Source of the DNA: Lachnospiraceae bacterium
Lineage (GTDB): Bacteria; Bacillota; Clostridia; Lachnospirales; Lachnospiraceae
Assembly (NCBI GenBank): GCA_030825115.1
Contig: JAPJQL010000007.1
Coordinates: 1 to 64,000 of the forward strand
Reading direction: 5' to 3'
DNA: 64,000 bases
In this document: positions 42,919-52,132 of the stretch, piece after piece
Position numbering within the stretch: the first letter of the stretch is position 1
How the letters are laid out: each line of letters opens with the position of its first letter
Position numbers and translations under genes: made by a program
Notes under the pieces: model-generated
What the model saw: the letters and a program-made list of their open reading frames with translations, nothing else
Databases searched by the model: none
Told to the model about the DNA's origin: nothing

Positions 42919-43822
42919 ATGGGAAATGAAAATGCGGTTTCAAAAGCCTACCTGTCGGATCGGCAACGTTTTGCGCAGGTTTGCAATAATCAGTTTTTTG
43001 GCGGCAGGGAGATGATTCAGCCGGAACTGCTCAGGGAAATGGATTCGGAAGAACTTTTCATCGAGGGGAGCGGCAGGAAAGCACTCCGCAATGCCGCTTC
43101 GCCAGCTGCTGTATGATGTACTAAAATATGAAAGCCAGCGGGCAGAGCTGGAACGGCAGCATCGGGAACGAAAGGATTTAAGGGGAAATGAATATCTCAG
43201 CGGTATGGCAAAGGCGGACCGGCTGATTCCGGTGGTGACATTGGTAGTCTATTGGGGGAGCGCCCCATGGTCAGGGCCGAAAACCCTTCATGAAATGCTT
43301 GACATTCCACCGGTTTTGGCACAATATAAAGATATCATCAATGATTACCGGATGAATCTTCTGGAAGTGAATTCGATGGAAAACCTGGAAGCTTACAGCG
43401 GTGAACTCAAAGCGCTTCTTGGCTTTATCCGGTATCAAAAAGACAAGGAAGAGCTTAGCAAATTCATCCATGAGAATATCGGGATTTTTCGCGAAATATC
43501 AGAAGAAACGGCGCGTGCCATATCTGTGTTGGGAAATGTACGGGGATTGGAGCGCTTTTTGGATACCAGAGAAACATGCGAAGATAATAAGGAGGCGATT
43601 GATATGTGTCAGGCATGGGAAGAGATGATAGAGGATGGCAGAGCAGAGGGAAAAGCAGAAGGAAAAGCAGAGAGTATTCTGGATTTGCTTCAGGAGCTGG
43701 GCGAAGTGCCAGAATCTTTGCGCACCAGGATTTTGTCTCAGCATGACCTTTCGGTTTTGAAAGACTGGCTGAAATTTGCCGCCAGGTCAGGTTCGATTGA
43801 AGAATTCATGCAGAAAATGTAA
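42919..43822 (+). pseudogene. Rpn / PD-(D/E)XK transposase-like gene with internal deletion and frameshift
   Basis: The first frame (42919-43116) encodes the family N-terminus: KAYLSDRQRFAQVCNNQFFGG, then PELLREMDSEEL. The second frame (43091-43822) resumes with MPLRQLLYDVLKYESQ and continues to a normal C-terminus with the EDGRAEGKAEGKAES helix. In family members the two parts are joined by some 40-60 residues that hold the nuclease core and lead into AMPVRxxxYD. Here that stretch is missing and the reading frame changes at about 43090-43100. The gene is therefore inactivated, although its promoter and ribosome site (AAGGAGAAAG) remain. Confidence 0.85.
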
Positions 43823-43863
43823 TAAAGTTCTAAATATTTAATGATAAGACAGAGGTAAGGATC

Positions 43864-44724
43864 ATGACAGAAGCGGCATTGGTACTGGAAGGGGGCTCTT
43901 TAAGAGGGCTGTTTACGGCGGGGGTGCTGGATGTTTTTGTGGAGGAGGGAATCGAGTGTTCCTATGTCAACGGTGTTTCGGCAGGTTCCACCAACGGGAT
44001 GAATTATATCAGTAAACAGACGGGACGGCTGCTTGAGATCAACCAGCAGTATCTCCATGACAAGCGATATATGAGCTTTGAAAATATGGTGAAAAAACGC
44101 CAGATCTTCAATTTTGATTTCATGTTCGGTGAACTGAGCACCGAGCTGATCCCATTTGATTTCGATGCGTTTTACAGTTCTCCCCAGAAGTTTGAGGTGG
44201 TGGCGACAAGATGCAGGAGCGGCTGTCCGGAGTATTTTGAAAAATCCACCTGCAAGGAGATGATGGCGGCGGTGATGGCATCCAGCAGTATGCCTGTCCT
44301 CTCCAGGATGATCGAGGTGGAGGGAAAAAAATATCTGGATGGCGGCGTCTCAATGCCGATTGCCTATCAGCGGGCCTTTGATCTGGGATATGATAAGGTA
44401 GTGTTGGTCCTGACGCGTCATCATGGATATCAGAAGCCGCCGATGAGCCCTCTTATGCGAAGGGCCTACGCCCGGTACTTTTCGCCGCTTCCCAAATTCC
44501 AGGAGGCGCTTTATGATGTACCGGAGCGATATAACCGGATGCAGAAGGAGATTGATAAACTGGAAGCGGAAGGAAGAATTTTTGTAATCCGACCGGAGTT
44601 TCCTGTGACGGTATCCCGGGTCGAGCGTGATATCCGCAAACTGGAGGCACTGTATGAGGAAGGGCGCCGGGTTGCAGCCGGAAAGCTGACAGAACTTCAG
44701 GCCTATTTGGGCATAAAAGATTAG
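43864..44724 (+). CDS. Patatin-like phospholipase family protein
   Basis: A 286-residue patatin-type acyl hydrolase. Oxyanion motif GGSLRG (10-15), nucleophile elbow GVSAGS with S39, and catalytic D159 in YLDGGVS. This is the bacterial subfamily with short C-terminal helices (RVERDIRKLEALYEEG). It is predicted to hydrolyse acyl esters of membrane lipids or related substrates in the cytoplasm; no signal peptide is visible. ATG 43864 lies behind AGAGGTAAGG. It is followed by its own terminator. Confidence 0.93.
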   Translation: MTEAALVLEGGSLRGLFTAGVLDVFVEEGIECSYVNGVSAGSTNGMNYISKQTGRLLEINQQYLHDKRYMSFENMVKKRQIFNFDFMFGELSTELIPFDFDAFYSSPQKFEVVATRCRSGCPEYFEKSTCKEMMAAVMASSSMPVLSRMIEVEGKKYLDGGVSMPIAYQRAFDLGYDKVVLVLTRHHGYQKPPMSPLMRRAYARYFSPLPKFQEALYDVPERYNRMQKEIDKLEAEGRIFVIRPEFPVTVSRVERDIRKLEALYEEGRRVAAGKLTELQAYLGIKD

Positions 44725-44737
44725 AATATTCACGTCT

Positions 44738-44787
44738 AAAAAGATGAGGGTCCGTGCCGTTTGTGTGGTTCGGATCTTTTTCTTTTT
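44738..44787 (+). terminator. Terminator of the patatin gene
   Basis: AAAAAGAT (44738-44745) with ATCTTTTT (44774-44781) forms the base of a longer imperfect stem (GTCCG/CGGA-type inner pairing), followed by CTTTTT. Confidence 0.7.
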
Positions 44788-44891
44788 GTGTATTTTCTGT
44801 GTTTTTTTTCCAGCTGTCACAAAATGAACACATTCCCCTGATAAAGTAGATATGAAAATAAACAGCTATGTCCTTGAGAGGAGTTTTGAGT

Positions 44892-46004
44892 ATGATACAA
44901 AGAAAAGCAGCAGCTTCCATGGCCTTTGTGACGGCTGCGGCAGGTATTGCTTCTGCACTCGTACCGATGACTGCGGAGGCTTCCAATAATCTGGACTACC
45001 GAAAGAAAGTGATCGGAGTTGCCGGGATCATGAGTGTGAGCACAGGGATGGAGGAGCCGGTGACGCGGGCACAGTTTTCGCAGATGCTGGTAAATGCTTC
45101 CACGTATCGGGATTACCTTCCTGTAAGCAGCGCCGTGTCGGTTTATGCCGATGTTCCAAAAGACCATGAATACGCCGCCAGCGTCCGGATCGCAGCGGAG
45201 CAGAACTGGATGGCAGGGTATCTGGGCGGCCGGTTCCGGCCAGAGCAGCCGGTAACGCTGCAGGAAGCCGTAAGAGGTCTTTTGGGGCTTCTTGGATATA
45301 CCAATGAAGATTTTTCCGGCGATGCCTCCGGAGCAAGACTTTCCAAATATTATGCGCTTGAGTTGAACAGCGAGGTGGACTTAAAGCCCAATGAGATCCT
45401 GACCCGCAACGATTGTGTGAACCTGTTTTACAATTTGCTGAAGACAGAGAATAAAAGCGGAAAGATATATGGGACGGTGCTTGGCTGCGAGCTGAATGCA
45501 GACGGAGAGGTGAATCCGATGGGACTTGCCGACAACAATCTGAAAGGGCCGAAGCTGATTCCAAAGGGACGGCAGTTGGGAGATTATGTTCCGTTTAACG
45601 TGCGCCAGGCGACGATTTTTGTGGACGGAGAAGCCTCTTCCTACGAATCCTTGAAAAATGTGCTGTCGGGCAGCTATGTGGTGGTCTATTACAATACCTC
45701 GGCAAAAACGATCTGGGCCTATGTGGCAGACGATGACGGGGATGGAGTGCAGAGTGGTCGATGTGCCGTCCGTGGCACGGTTAGCAATATTTTTTATAAT
45801 TCCACCGATGTCATGACGCCGACGGCAATCTATCTGGATGGTGATGATGACAGGGAATTCAAGCTGGGCAATTCAGAGATGCAGTTTGCATTTTCTATCT
45901 ATGGCTCCCTGCGCGTGGGGGATAACGTGACGCTGATCTGTGAGAAGACCACAAACGCGAACGGTGATATTACCTACACCGTGATTGATTATGTAGAAGA
46001 TTAA
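44892..46004 (+). CDS. Secreted S-layer-homology (SLH) domain protein
   Basis: A 370-residue exported protein: signal peptide (about 1-33, ending MTAEAS), then SLH-like repeats (about 40-185) with VTRAQFSQMLVNAS, YADVPKDHEYAASVRIAAEQNW and VTLQEAVRGLLGLLGY. A beta-rich C-terminal part (about 200-370) contains acidic DDDGDG and DGDDDRE stretches. SLH domains bind secondary cell-wall polymer. ATG 44892 follows GAGAGGAG. It lies 15 bases before the MacA-like adaptor gene, so a wall-bound protein is co-transcribed with an exporter. Confidence 0.88.
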   Translation: MIQRKAAASMAFVTAAAGIASALVPMTAEASNNLDYRKKVIGVAGIMSVSTGMEEPVTRAQFSQMLVNASTYRDYLPVSSAVSVYADVPKDHEYAASVRIAAEQNWMAGYLGGRFRPEQPVTLQEAVRGLLGLLGYTNEDFSGDASGARLSKYYALELNSEVDLKPNEILTRNDCVNLFYNLLKTENKSGKIYGTVLGCELNADGEVNPMGLADNNLKGPKLIPKGRQLGDYVPFNVRQATIFVDGEASSYESLKNVLSGSYVVVYYNTSAKTIWAYVADDDGDGVQSGRCAVRGTVSNIFYNSTDVMTPTAIYLDGDDDREFKLGNSEMQFAFSIYGSLRVGDNVTLICEKTTNANGDITYTVIDYVED

Positions 46005-46019
46005 CAGGAGAAGGAAGCC

Positions 46020-47765
46020 ATGTGGAAATCAGGAACAACAAATAAGATGCGAATGACCTGGAAGGAAAGGCGGGCAAAGCAGAAACAGAATGCCAGAGGC
46101 GGAAAATGGATTGTACTGACCGTGCTTCTTCTTGTTGCAGTGATCGGCGGCTCCCTGTACTGGCAGAATTACTCCAGAAAAGCGAAGAGGGCAAGCCAGC
46201 AGGCAGAGGCGAAAAACATATCAACCGTTACCAGGGGGAATCTGACATCAGAATTATCCTCGTCTGGAACGATTTCTCCCAAGGATACCTACAGCATCAC
46301 GTCACTGGCAGAAGGGGAAGTCGTCCGTGCTGATTTTGAAGAGGGGGAACAGGTGGAAAAAGGACAGATCCTTTATCAGATCGATGTGTCTTCGATGGAG
46401 TCGGAAATGACATCAGCTGCCAACTCCCTGGAGCGTTCCAACAACAATTATGCACAGGCGCTGCAGGATTATCAGGAAGCGCTCAGCAATTATAGCGGAA
46501 ATACATACAAGTCGACAAGAAGCGGGTTTATACAGACATTAAAGATCCAGGCAGGAGATAAGGTTGGCTCAAGTACCGAGCTGGCCACAGTTTACAATGA
46601 CCAGACCATGAAGCTGAAAATTCCGTTTTTGTCCGGTGAGGCGGCTGCGATCGGGGCGGGAAGCCAGGCTCTTCTCACCCTGGCGGATACGGAGGAACAG
46701 CTTACGGGCGTGGTGACGGCGGTCAGCAATATGGATGAAGTGCTGAGCGGCGGCCGGCTGGTGCGCTGTGTGACGGTTGAAGTGGCAAATCCGGGCGGTC
46801 TCACCGCAGAGCACACCGCCACGGCAGTGATCGGGGATTTTGCCAGCGCCGGAGAGGGGAATTTTGAGCCGGTGACAAATACCGTCATGAAGGCTGACAT
46901 CTCCGGCAATGTGGAAGTCGAGGCACTCCTGGTCCATGAAGGAGACTATGTGACCGTGGGGACACCGATTTTTCGGATGAAGGCGAAAGATGCAGAAAAA
47001 ATCATCCAGACATATAAGGATGCCGTGGACTCCGCACAGGAAAAGGTGGAGTCGGCGCAGAGCAAGGTGGATTCCACGAGAGACAGCTATGAAAATTATA
47101 CGATCACGGCTCCAATCTCCGGTCAGGTGATTACAAAGAGCATAAAGGCCGGTGACAAGATAAGCAAAAACAGCAGCGGGACGACTACGATGGCTGTGAT
47201 CTACGACTTGTCGGAAGTCACATTTGAGATGTCGGTGGATGAGCTGGACGTCAGAAATGTAAAGGTAGGGCAGAAGGTAGAGATCACGGCGGATGCCATC
47301 GAGGGGAAGACCTTTACCGGCACGGTGACAAATATCAGCCTGGAAAGCTCCCAAAGTAACGGCGTGACAAATTATCCTGTTACCGTGACCCTGGACGAGG
47401 TGGGAGAGCTACTGCCGGGCATGAACGTAGATGGCAGGATCATCCTGGATGAGGCAGAAGATACGCTGATGATCCCTGTGGATGCGCTGATGCGGGGAAA
47501 CCGGGTCTATGTAAAAGACGACACGGTGACGCAGGCACAAGGGAGCGTGCCGGAAGGATTTCGCGCGGTTGAAGTGGAGACAGGGCTGATTAATGACGAG
47601 TATGTGGAGATTTTGAGCGGGTTATCAGAAGGAGAGACAGTCTACGTCAGCGAGTCCTCAAAGAGCGGCAATGTCATGATGATGCCGATGGGATTTGACG
47701 GAGGCGGCGGAGTCCGGCGCGAAGATGGCGGAGGCAATCGGGGCGGCATGGGCGGTCCGCGTTGA
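46020..47765 (+). CDS. HlyD/MacA-type efflux periplasmic adaptor
   Basis: A 581-residue membrane-anchored adaptor: one N-terminal membrane segment (about 30-50), barrel-sandwich/lipoyl-type halves (DTYSITSLAEGEVVRADFEEGEQV and a later half beginning NYTITAPISGQVI; quoted in part), a coiled-coil hairpin (about 125-160 and 320-360), and a beta-barrel domain. The C-terminus is Met/Gly-rich (MMMPMGFDGGGG ...). It is longer than typical MacA because the sandwich region appears duplicated. ATG 46020 follows AGGAGAAGG. It works with the ATPase and permease that follow. Confidence 0.88.
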   Translation: MWKSGTTNKMRMTWKERRAKQKQNARGGKWIVLTVLLLVAVIGGSLYWQNYSRKAKRASQQAEAKNISTVTRGNLTSELSSSGTISPKDTYSITSLAEGEVVRADFEEGEQVEKGQILYQIDVSSMESEMTSAANSLERSNNNYAQALQDYQEALSNYSGNTYKSTRSGFIQTLKIQAGDKVGSSTELATVYNDQTMKLKIPFLSGEAAAIGAGSQALLTLADTEEQLTGVVTAVSNMDEVLSGGRLVRCVTVEVANPGGLTAEHTATAVIGDFASAGEGNFEPVTNTVMKADISGNVEVEALLVHEGDYVTVGTPIFRMKAKDAEKIIQTYKDAVDSAQEKVESAQSKVDSTRDSYENYTITAPISGQVITKSIKAGDKISKNSSGTTTMAVIYDLSEVTFEMSVDELDVRNVKVGQKVEITADAIEGKTFTGTVTNISLESSQSNGVTNYPVTVTLDEVGELLPGMNVDGRIILDEAEDTLMIPVDALMRGNRVYVKDDTVTQAQGSVPEGFRAVEVETGLINDEYVEILSGLSEGETVYVSESSKSGNVMMMPMGFDGGGGVRREDGGGNRGGMGGPR

Positions 47766-47855
47766 TCTGGGCGAGGAATCCGGGCAGGGAAGCGGAACGA
47801 GGATGAAGAGATATAACAACAGCATGGCTGTACAAAATATAGCGGAGGTCATAAA

Positions 47856-48563
47856 ATGGCAGAAGCCCTGATCGAGTTAAAGGACATATACAAGATATAT
47901 CAGATGGGGAGTGAGGAGGTCCGGGCCAACGATGGGATCACGCTTACGATCAACCGCGGAGAATTCGTGGCGATCGTGGGCAAATCCGGCAGCGGAAAAT
48001 CTACCCTGATGAACATCATAGGCGCCCTGGATGTCCCGACTTCTGGACGTTATCTGCTGGGCGGGGAGGATGTGGACCAGATGAGCGACGACCAGCTTGC
48101 AGAGATCCGCAACCGGATGATCGGCTTTATCTTCCAGCAATACAACCTGCTCCCCAAATCGAATCTCCTGGAGAATGTGGAACTTCCTCTGCTCTATGCC
48201 AAGGTCGGCAAGGAAGAGCGGAGAGAACGGGCGCTTGAGTCCCTCAAACGTGTGGGATTGGCAGAGAAATGGAAAAATTATCCAAACCAGCTTTCCGGGG
48301 GACAGCAGCAGCGGGTCTCCATAGCCCGGGCGCTGGCGGGCGATCCGTCTCTGATTCTGGCAGATGAGCCTACGGGAGCGCTGGATTCCAGGACCAGCCG
48401 GGATGTGCTGGATTTTCTGCGGGAACTGAACGAGGAGGGGAATACGATTGTCATGATCACCCATGACAGTTCCATTGCAGTGGAAGCCAAACGCGTGGTT
48501 CGGATCCATGATGGTAAAATCAATTTTGACGGAGATGTAAAAGACTATGCTGCAATCATTTAA
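47856..48563 (+). CDS. MacB/LolD-type ABC transporter ATP-binding protein
   Basis: A 235-residue ATPase. Walker A GKSGSGKST, Q-loop GFIFQQYNLLP, signature QLSGGQQQRVSIARAL, Walker B LILADEPTGALD, H-loop MITHDSSIA. ATG 47856 follows GCGGAGGTC. It overlaps the permease gene by 17 bases. With the adaptor and permease it forms a MacAB-like export system energised at the cytoplasmic face. Confidence 0.94.
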   Translation: MAEALIELKDIYKIYQMGSEEVRANDGITLTINRGEFVAIVGKSGSGKSTLMNIIGALDVPTSGRYLLGGEDVDQMSDDQLAEIRNRMIGFIFQQYNLLPKSNLLENVELPLLYAKVGKEERRERALESLKRVGLAEKWKNYPNQLSGGQQQRVSIARALAGDPSLILADEPTGALDSRTSRDVLDFLRELNEEGNTIVMITHDSSIAVEAKRVVRIHDGKINFDGDVKDYAAII

Positions 48564-49722
48564 GCTGGCGTTAAAAAGTATATGGAGCAATAAGATGCGC
48601 TCATTTTTGACAATGCTTGGCATCATCATCGGCGTGGCATCCGTCATTATTCTTGTCAGCCTGGTGAATGCCTACATGTCTTACATGACAGAGAGTTTTG
48701 CAAGCCTTGGGACCAACCAGATCAGCGTGAATATGACAAATCTTCCCTCCCGTTTTGTCTCGGCAGATGAGATGTTTGGGTTTTATGAAGAAAACAGGGA
48801 GGTCTTTGACAAGATGTCCCCGACAGTCAATGTGAGCGGAACGGTAAAGCACGGCAATGATTCCATGTCCAGAACTTCCATTATCGGCGTCAGTGAGGAT
48901 TATCTGGACATTAAGGACTGGGAGCTGGAATACGGGAGAAACATCCAGTTTTCTGATATCAAATCACGACAGAAGGTCTGTGTCATCGGCGCTTATGTAG
49001 CAGAGGAACTGTACGGCAGCGCGGAAAAGGCGTATGGGGAGACGATCAAGGTCAACGGCTACGCATTCAAGGTGGTCGGGGTTGCAGAGGCGCAGGAAGA
49101 CGATATGGATGACGGCGGAAGCGATGATTTCCTGTGGATGCCCTATAGCCAGGCCGTCAAGATGGCGCGGAATGCCAATATCAATAATTATACATTTACG
49201 ATCACAGACCTGACAAAAGCCGGCACTTACACCGGGCTGATTGAAAATTTCCTGTATGAGAAGTTTAAAAACGACGACCTTTACAACGTGACGGCGATGA
49301 GCGAGATGCTGGATTCTTTGAACTCCATGATCGCGATGGTATCGGCGGGGCTTGGCGGAATCGCCGGAATCTCCCTGCTGGTGGCAGGTGTCGGAGTCAT
49401 GAACATCATGCTGGTATCGGTGACAGAACGGACCAGAGAGATCGGGATCAGAAAGGCGCTGGGAGCAAAGCGCAGCGTTATCATGCAGCAGTTTGTCATA
49501 GAAGCCGCAGTGACCAGTTCCCTTGGCGGTTTGATCGGAATCCTGCTGGGGAGCGCGGCGACCTCGGCGGTGGGGATGGCCGCCGGGCTGGACGCGGCTC
49601 CGACCCCTTCTGCCGTTATCATTTCTTTCAGTGTTTCCGTGGGGATCGGGCTTTTGTTTGGGTATATGCCTGCAAGCCGCGCTGCCCGGTTAAATCCAAT
49701 CGACGCCCTGCGAAGCGATTGA
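48547..49722 (+). CDS. MacB-type ABC transporter permease
   Basis: A 391-residue FtsX/MacB permease: first membrane segment with the hallmark SIWSNKMRSFLTMLGIIIGV, a large extracytoplasmic domain (about 45-265), then three membrane segments in the FtsX domain (GVMNIMLVSVTERTREIGIRKALGA) and the closing PASRAARLNPIDALRSD. It is translationally coupled to the ATPase gene. The transported substrate is unknown; peptides, lantibiotics or wall components are typical. Confidence 0.93.
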   Translation: MLQSFKLALKSIWSNKMRSFLTMLGIIIGVASVIILVSLVNAYMSYMTESFASLGTNQISVNMTNLPSRFVSADEMFGFYEENREVFDKMSPTVNVSGTVKHGNDSMSRTSIIGVSEDYLDIKDWELEYGRNIQFSDIKSRQKVCVIGAYVAEELYGSAEKAYGETIKVNGYAFKVVGVAEAQEDDMDDGGSDDFLWMPYSQAVKMARNANINNYTFTITDLTKAGTYTGLIENFLYEKFKNDDLYNVTAMSEMLDSLNSMIAMVSAGLGGIAGISLLVAGVGVMNIMLVSVTERTREIGIRKALGAKRSVIMQQFVIEAAVTSSLGGLIGILLGSAATSAVGMAAGLDAAPTPSAVIISFSVSVGIGLLFGYMPASRAARLNPIDALRSD

Positions 49723-49807
49723 TTCCTTTTCCGTTTGGTGGTAAAATAGACGAAGAAATCAACTGCAGCCGCAGAAAACGGATGCAGAAAGAAAGAGAGA
49801 ATCTGGG

Positions 49808-50788
49808 ATGAAAGTAGTCGACATGCATTGTGACACCATAGCGGAACTGTATTACAACCACCGGGATGGGGGCGACATGTCCATTTTGGAAAATAATCTC
49901 CATATGGACTTGAAAAAGATGAGAAAGGGAGATTACCTGCTTCAGAATTTTGCACTTTTTACCCATTTGGGCAGGGTGGAACGCCCGTTTGAGTATGCGA
50001 TGAAGCTGGTGGATACCTTTTATACGGAGCTGGAGGCATATCCTGATCTGATCGGGATTGTGAAAAGCTGGGAAGATATTGAAAAGAACCGTTTGGCAGG
50101 GCGGATGTCTGCCCTCCTGACATTGGAAGAAGGGGCGGTCTGCCAGGGGGAACTGGCGTATCTGCGTGATTTTTACAGGCTTGGCGTGCGTATGATGACC
50201 CTGACCTGGAATTTCAGAAATGAACTGGCATTTCCGAATAAGATGGAGCCTCGATGCGTCCCAGACACAGAAAACGGGCTGACAGAAACAGGGATTGTAT
50301 TTGTGGAGGAGATGGAGCGGCTGGGGATGATCATCGATGTCTCCCATCTGAACGATGCGGGAATCTGGGATGTGTTCCGCTATACAAAGAAGCCGTTTGT
50401 GGCAAGCCATTCCAACGCTCGCGCCCTGGCCGGGCATCCGCGGAACCTGACGGATGAGATGATTCGGGCGCTTGCAGAGCGCGGCGGTGTAGCAGGCATC
50501 AACTTCTGCGCAGCATTTTTGCGGGACGGAGAGAATGGTGTGGAGGCCACCCACAGCTATTGCCGGGACATGGTTGCCCACATGAAGCACATGAAGCAGG
50601 TCGGCGGCATCGGCTGTATCGGGCTTGGCAGTGACTTTGACGGGATTGGAAGTATTGTGGAGATGGAAGACTGTTCCGGAATGCAGATGCTGGCAGACGA
50701 GATGAGACGGCAGGGATTTACAGAGAGCGAGACGGAGGCGGTATTCTCCGGCAATGTGCTCCGCCTCTACAAAGAGCTGCTTCGGTAG
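49808..50788 (+). CDS. Membrane dipeptidase (peptidase family M19)
   Basis: A 326-residue zinc dipeptidase. Metal-binding motifs follow family order: DMHCDT (H7, D9), LTLEEGAV (bridging Glu near 107), IDVSHLND, ASHSNARAL. LGSDFDGIGS near the C-terminus is also typical. Bacterial homologues are mostly cytoplasmic and act on dipeptides, including D-amino-acid-containing ones. ATG 49808 follows a GAAAGAGAGA tract. It is followed by a bidirectional terminator. Confidence 0.94.
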   Translation: MKVVDMHCDTIAELYYNHRDGGDMSILENNLHMDLKKMRKGDYLLQNFALFTHLGRVERPFEYAMKLVDTFYTELEAYPDLIGIVKSWEDIEKNRLAGRMSALLTLEEGAVCQGELAYLRDFYRLGVRMMTLTWNFRNELAFPNKMEPRCVPDTENGLTETGIVFVEEMERLGMIIDVSHLNDAGIWDVFRYTKKPFVASHSNARALAGHPRNLTDEMIRALAERGGVAGINFCAAFLRDGENGVEATHSYCRDMVAHMKHMKQVGGIGCIGLGSDFDGIGSIVEMEDCSGMQMLADEMRRQGFTESETEAVFSGNVLRLYKELLR

Positions 50789-50808
50789 ACAAGAGAGATA
50801 TCATACAT

Positions 50809-50848
50809 AAAAACCAGCCGGAATGGGGGGATTCCTGGCTGGTTTTTT
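50809..50848. terminator. Bidirectional terminator between dipeptidase and psiE-like gene
   Basis: AAAAACCAGCC (50809-50819) pairs with GGCTGGTTTTT (50837-50847). A-run on the left, T-run on the right, so it serves both converging units. Confidence 0.85.
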
Positions 50849-50859
50849 CGGCTTATATA

Positions 50860-51267
50860 TTAAAGCCCGGATTCCTGCTGCTTGTCCAGTGCGGACACGA
50901 ACAGGAATTTTCGGATTAAGAAAAGAATCGCGATTGCTACAATGCCGATCAGTGTCTCATGGATGGGCATATGCTGGATGATGATCTCTCTGGCTACGGC
51001 AAAGAGAAGGACTTCCACGACAGAATCCAAATCATGTCTGCAAAGCATTTTTAACAGCTCGATTCCGATGATGATGTTAAAGATATTGATCAGGAAGGTG
51101 GTAAACTGACCGTCCAGGTATAATTGGTGCAGGCCTCCGGGAACGTTTAACAAGGTGATCAGGATGGCGATGATCACGATAGCCGCCACCAGGAGTTCAA
51201 ATATCTGGGCTGCGTGGAATACGAACATCTGGGCCTTGTATGCCCGTTCATCAATTGGTTGCTTCAT
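50860..51267 (-). CDS. PsiE-like small membrane protein
   Basis: A 135-residue protein with about four membrane segments (FELLVAAIVIIAILITLL, FLINIFNIIIGIELL, VEVLLFAVAREII, IVAIAILFLIRKFLF), similar to the phosphate-starvation-inducible PsiE family. The start at 51267 overlaps the end of citG by 17 bases, so it is the last gene of the citX-citG unit. Function of the family is not known. Confidence 0.82.
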   Translation of the reverse strand: MKQPIDERAYKAQMFVFHAAQIFELLVAAIVIIAILITLLNVPGGLHQLYLDGQFTTFLINIFNIIIGIELLKMLCRHDLDSVVEVLLFAVAREIIIQHMPIHETLIGIVAIAILFLIRKFLFVSALDKQQESGL

Positions 51268-52132
51268 CTTTTTCCTCCTTGTATTGCTCCAGATTCCATA
51301 AAAAGATCGTGGCTGCCAGCAGGTCGGCACATCCGCCGGGACTGATATTGCGGCGGATAAAATCCCTGTTTGTCTCTGTCAGGGCAGCCATCCCCTCGCC
51401 GGTCAGAGCGCCGCCAAGGTCCAGGATCCGCCCGGCCTCTGCCTTTTCATAGGCGAGAGCTTCGGCGCCGCTCCGGATCAGCACGTTCGTATCATCCACA
51501 TGGGACATCAGAGCAAGCAATGTATTGATGTAGATCTGGTTATCATCTGTGCATGTTTTCTTAAGGGCGCGTATCGCAGGCATGGAGCAGGAGCGGATAG
51601 AAGGAAAGCCTTTCTGCGCTTCGCCGCGGATGCCTTTTTCGCCATATCTGACATAAAGGACTTCCCCGTGGGTTTTTGGGTTCTGCCGGTCGATCCGTTT
51701 AAAATCGCGTTCCAGTTCCTCGTGACAGAGCCTTCCGGCCAAAAGAAGGATTTCTTCTGCCAGAAAGCAGCCGTGCCTGCGGTAGAAAAGAGCTGCGGCT
51801 GCGGCAATCGTTCCGATAGAAAATATCATGCCCTTGTGGGTGTTCACCCCTCCTGTCGCCTGAAACATGGCGGCTTCCGCCCTGATTCCCACAGACCGGA
51901 TGGCGGGAAACAGACCCTGACAATCGGGTTCCTCCCAGGTGAGTCCAAGGGAAGCCATCTCGGCCAGGAACGGGAGGATTGCCTGGGTACTGGTGACAAA
52001 CGTATCATAACACATATCTGTATGGGCGCCGTTGTCATGCCGGTCTACAAGCCCCGGCTTTGGCGTGGTGGATACCTCGGCAATCAGTGCATATTCGCAC
52101 ATCCTGAAAAGGTATGAGAGTACCTGTTTCAT
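51251..52132 (-). CDS. citG: Triphosphoribosyl-dephospho-CoA synthase CitG
   Basis: A 293-residue CitG, which makes the precursor of the citrate lyase prosthetic group from ATP and dephospho-CoA. Conserved stretches include ALIAEVSTTPKPGLVDRHD, GGVNTHKGMIFSIG and ISPGGCADLLAATIFL (the metal- and substrate-binding Asp/His-rich motifs). The start overlaps the citX stop as ATGA (52129-52132). Citrate lyase subunit genes are not in this window, so these maturation genes are detached from citDEF here. Confidence 0.93.
   Translation of the reverse strand: MKQVLSYLFRMCEYALIAEVSTTPKPGLVDRHDNGAHTDMCYDTFVTSTQAILPFLAEMASLGLTWEEPDCQGLFPAIRSVGIRAEAAMFQATGGVNTHKGMIFSIGTIAAAAALFYRRHGCFLAEEILLLAGRLCHEELERDFKRIDRQNPKTHGEVLYVRYGEKGIRGEAQKGFPSIRSCSMPAIRALKKTCTDDNQIYINTLLALMSHVDDTNVLIRSGAEALAYEKAEAGRILDLGGALTGEGMAALTETNRDFIRRNISPGGCADLLAATIFLWNLEQYKEEKDEATN

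Noticed and set aside
43627..43680. Repeated GCAGAGGGAAAAGCAGAAGG-like tract as a tandem repeat element
   Set aside because: It encodes the EGKAEGKAES helix normal for Rpn-type proteins; it is a coding repeat, not a mobile or CRISPR repeat.
49628..50590. Long open frame antisense to the dipeptidase gene
   Set aside because: No ribosome site or domain; the sense strand encodes a complete M19 dipeptidase with all metal motifs.
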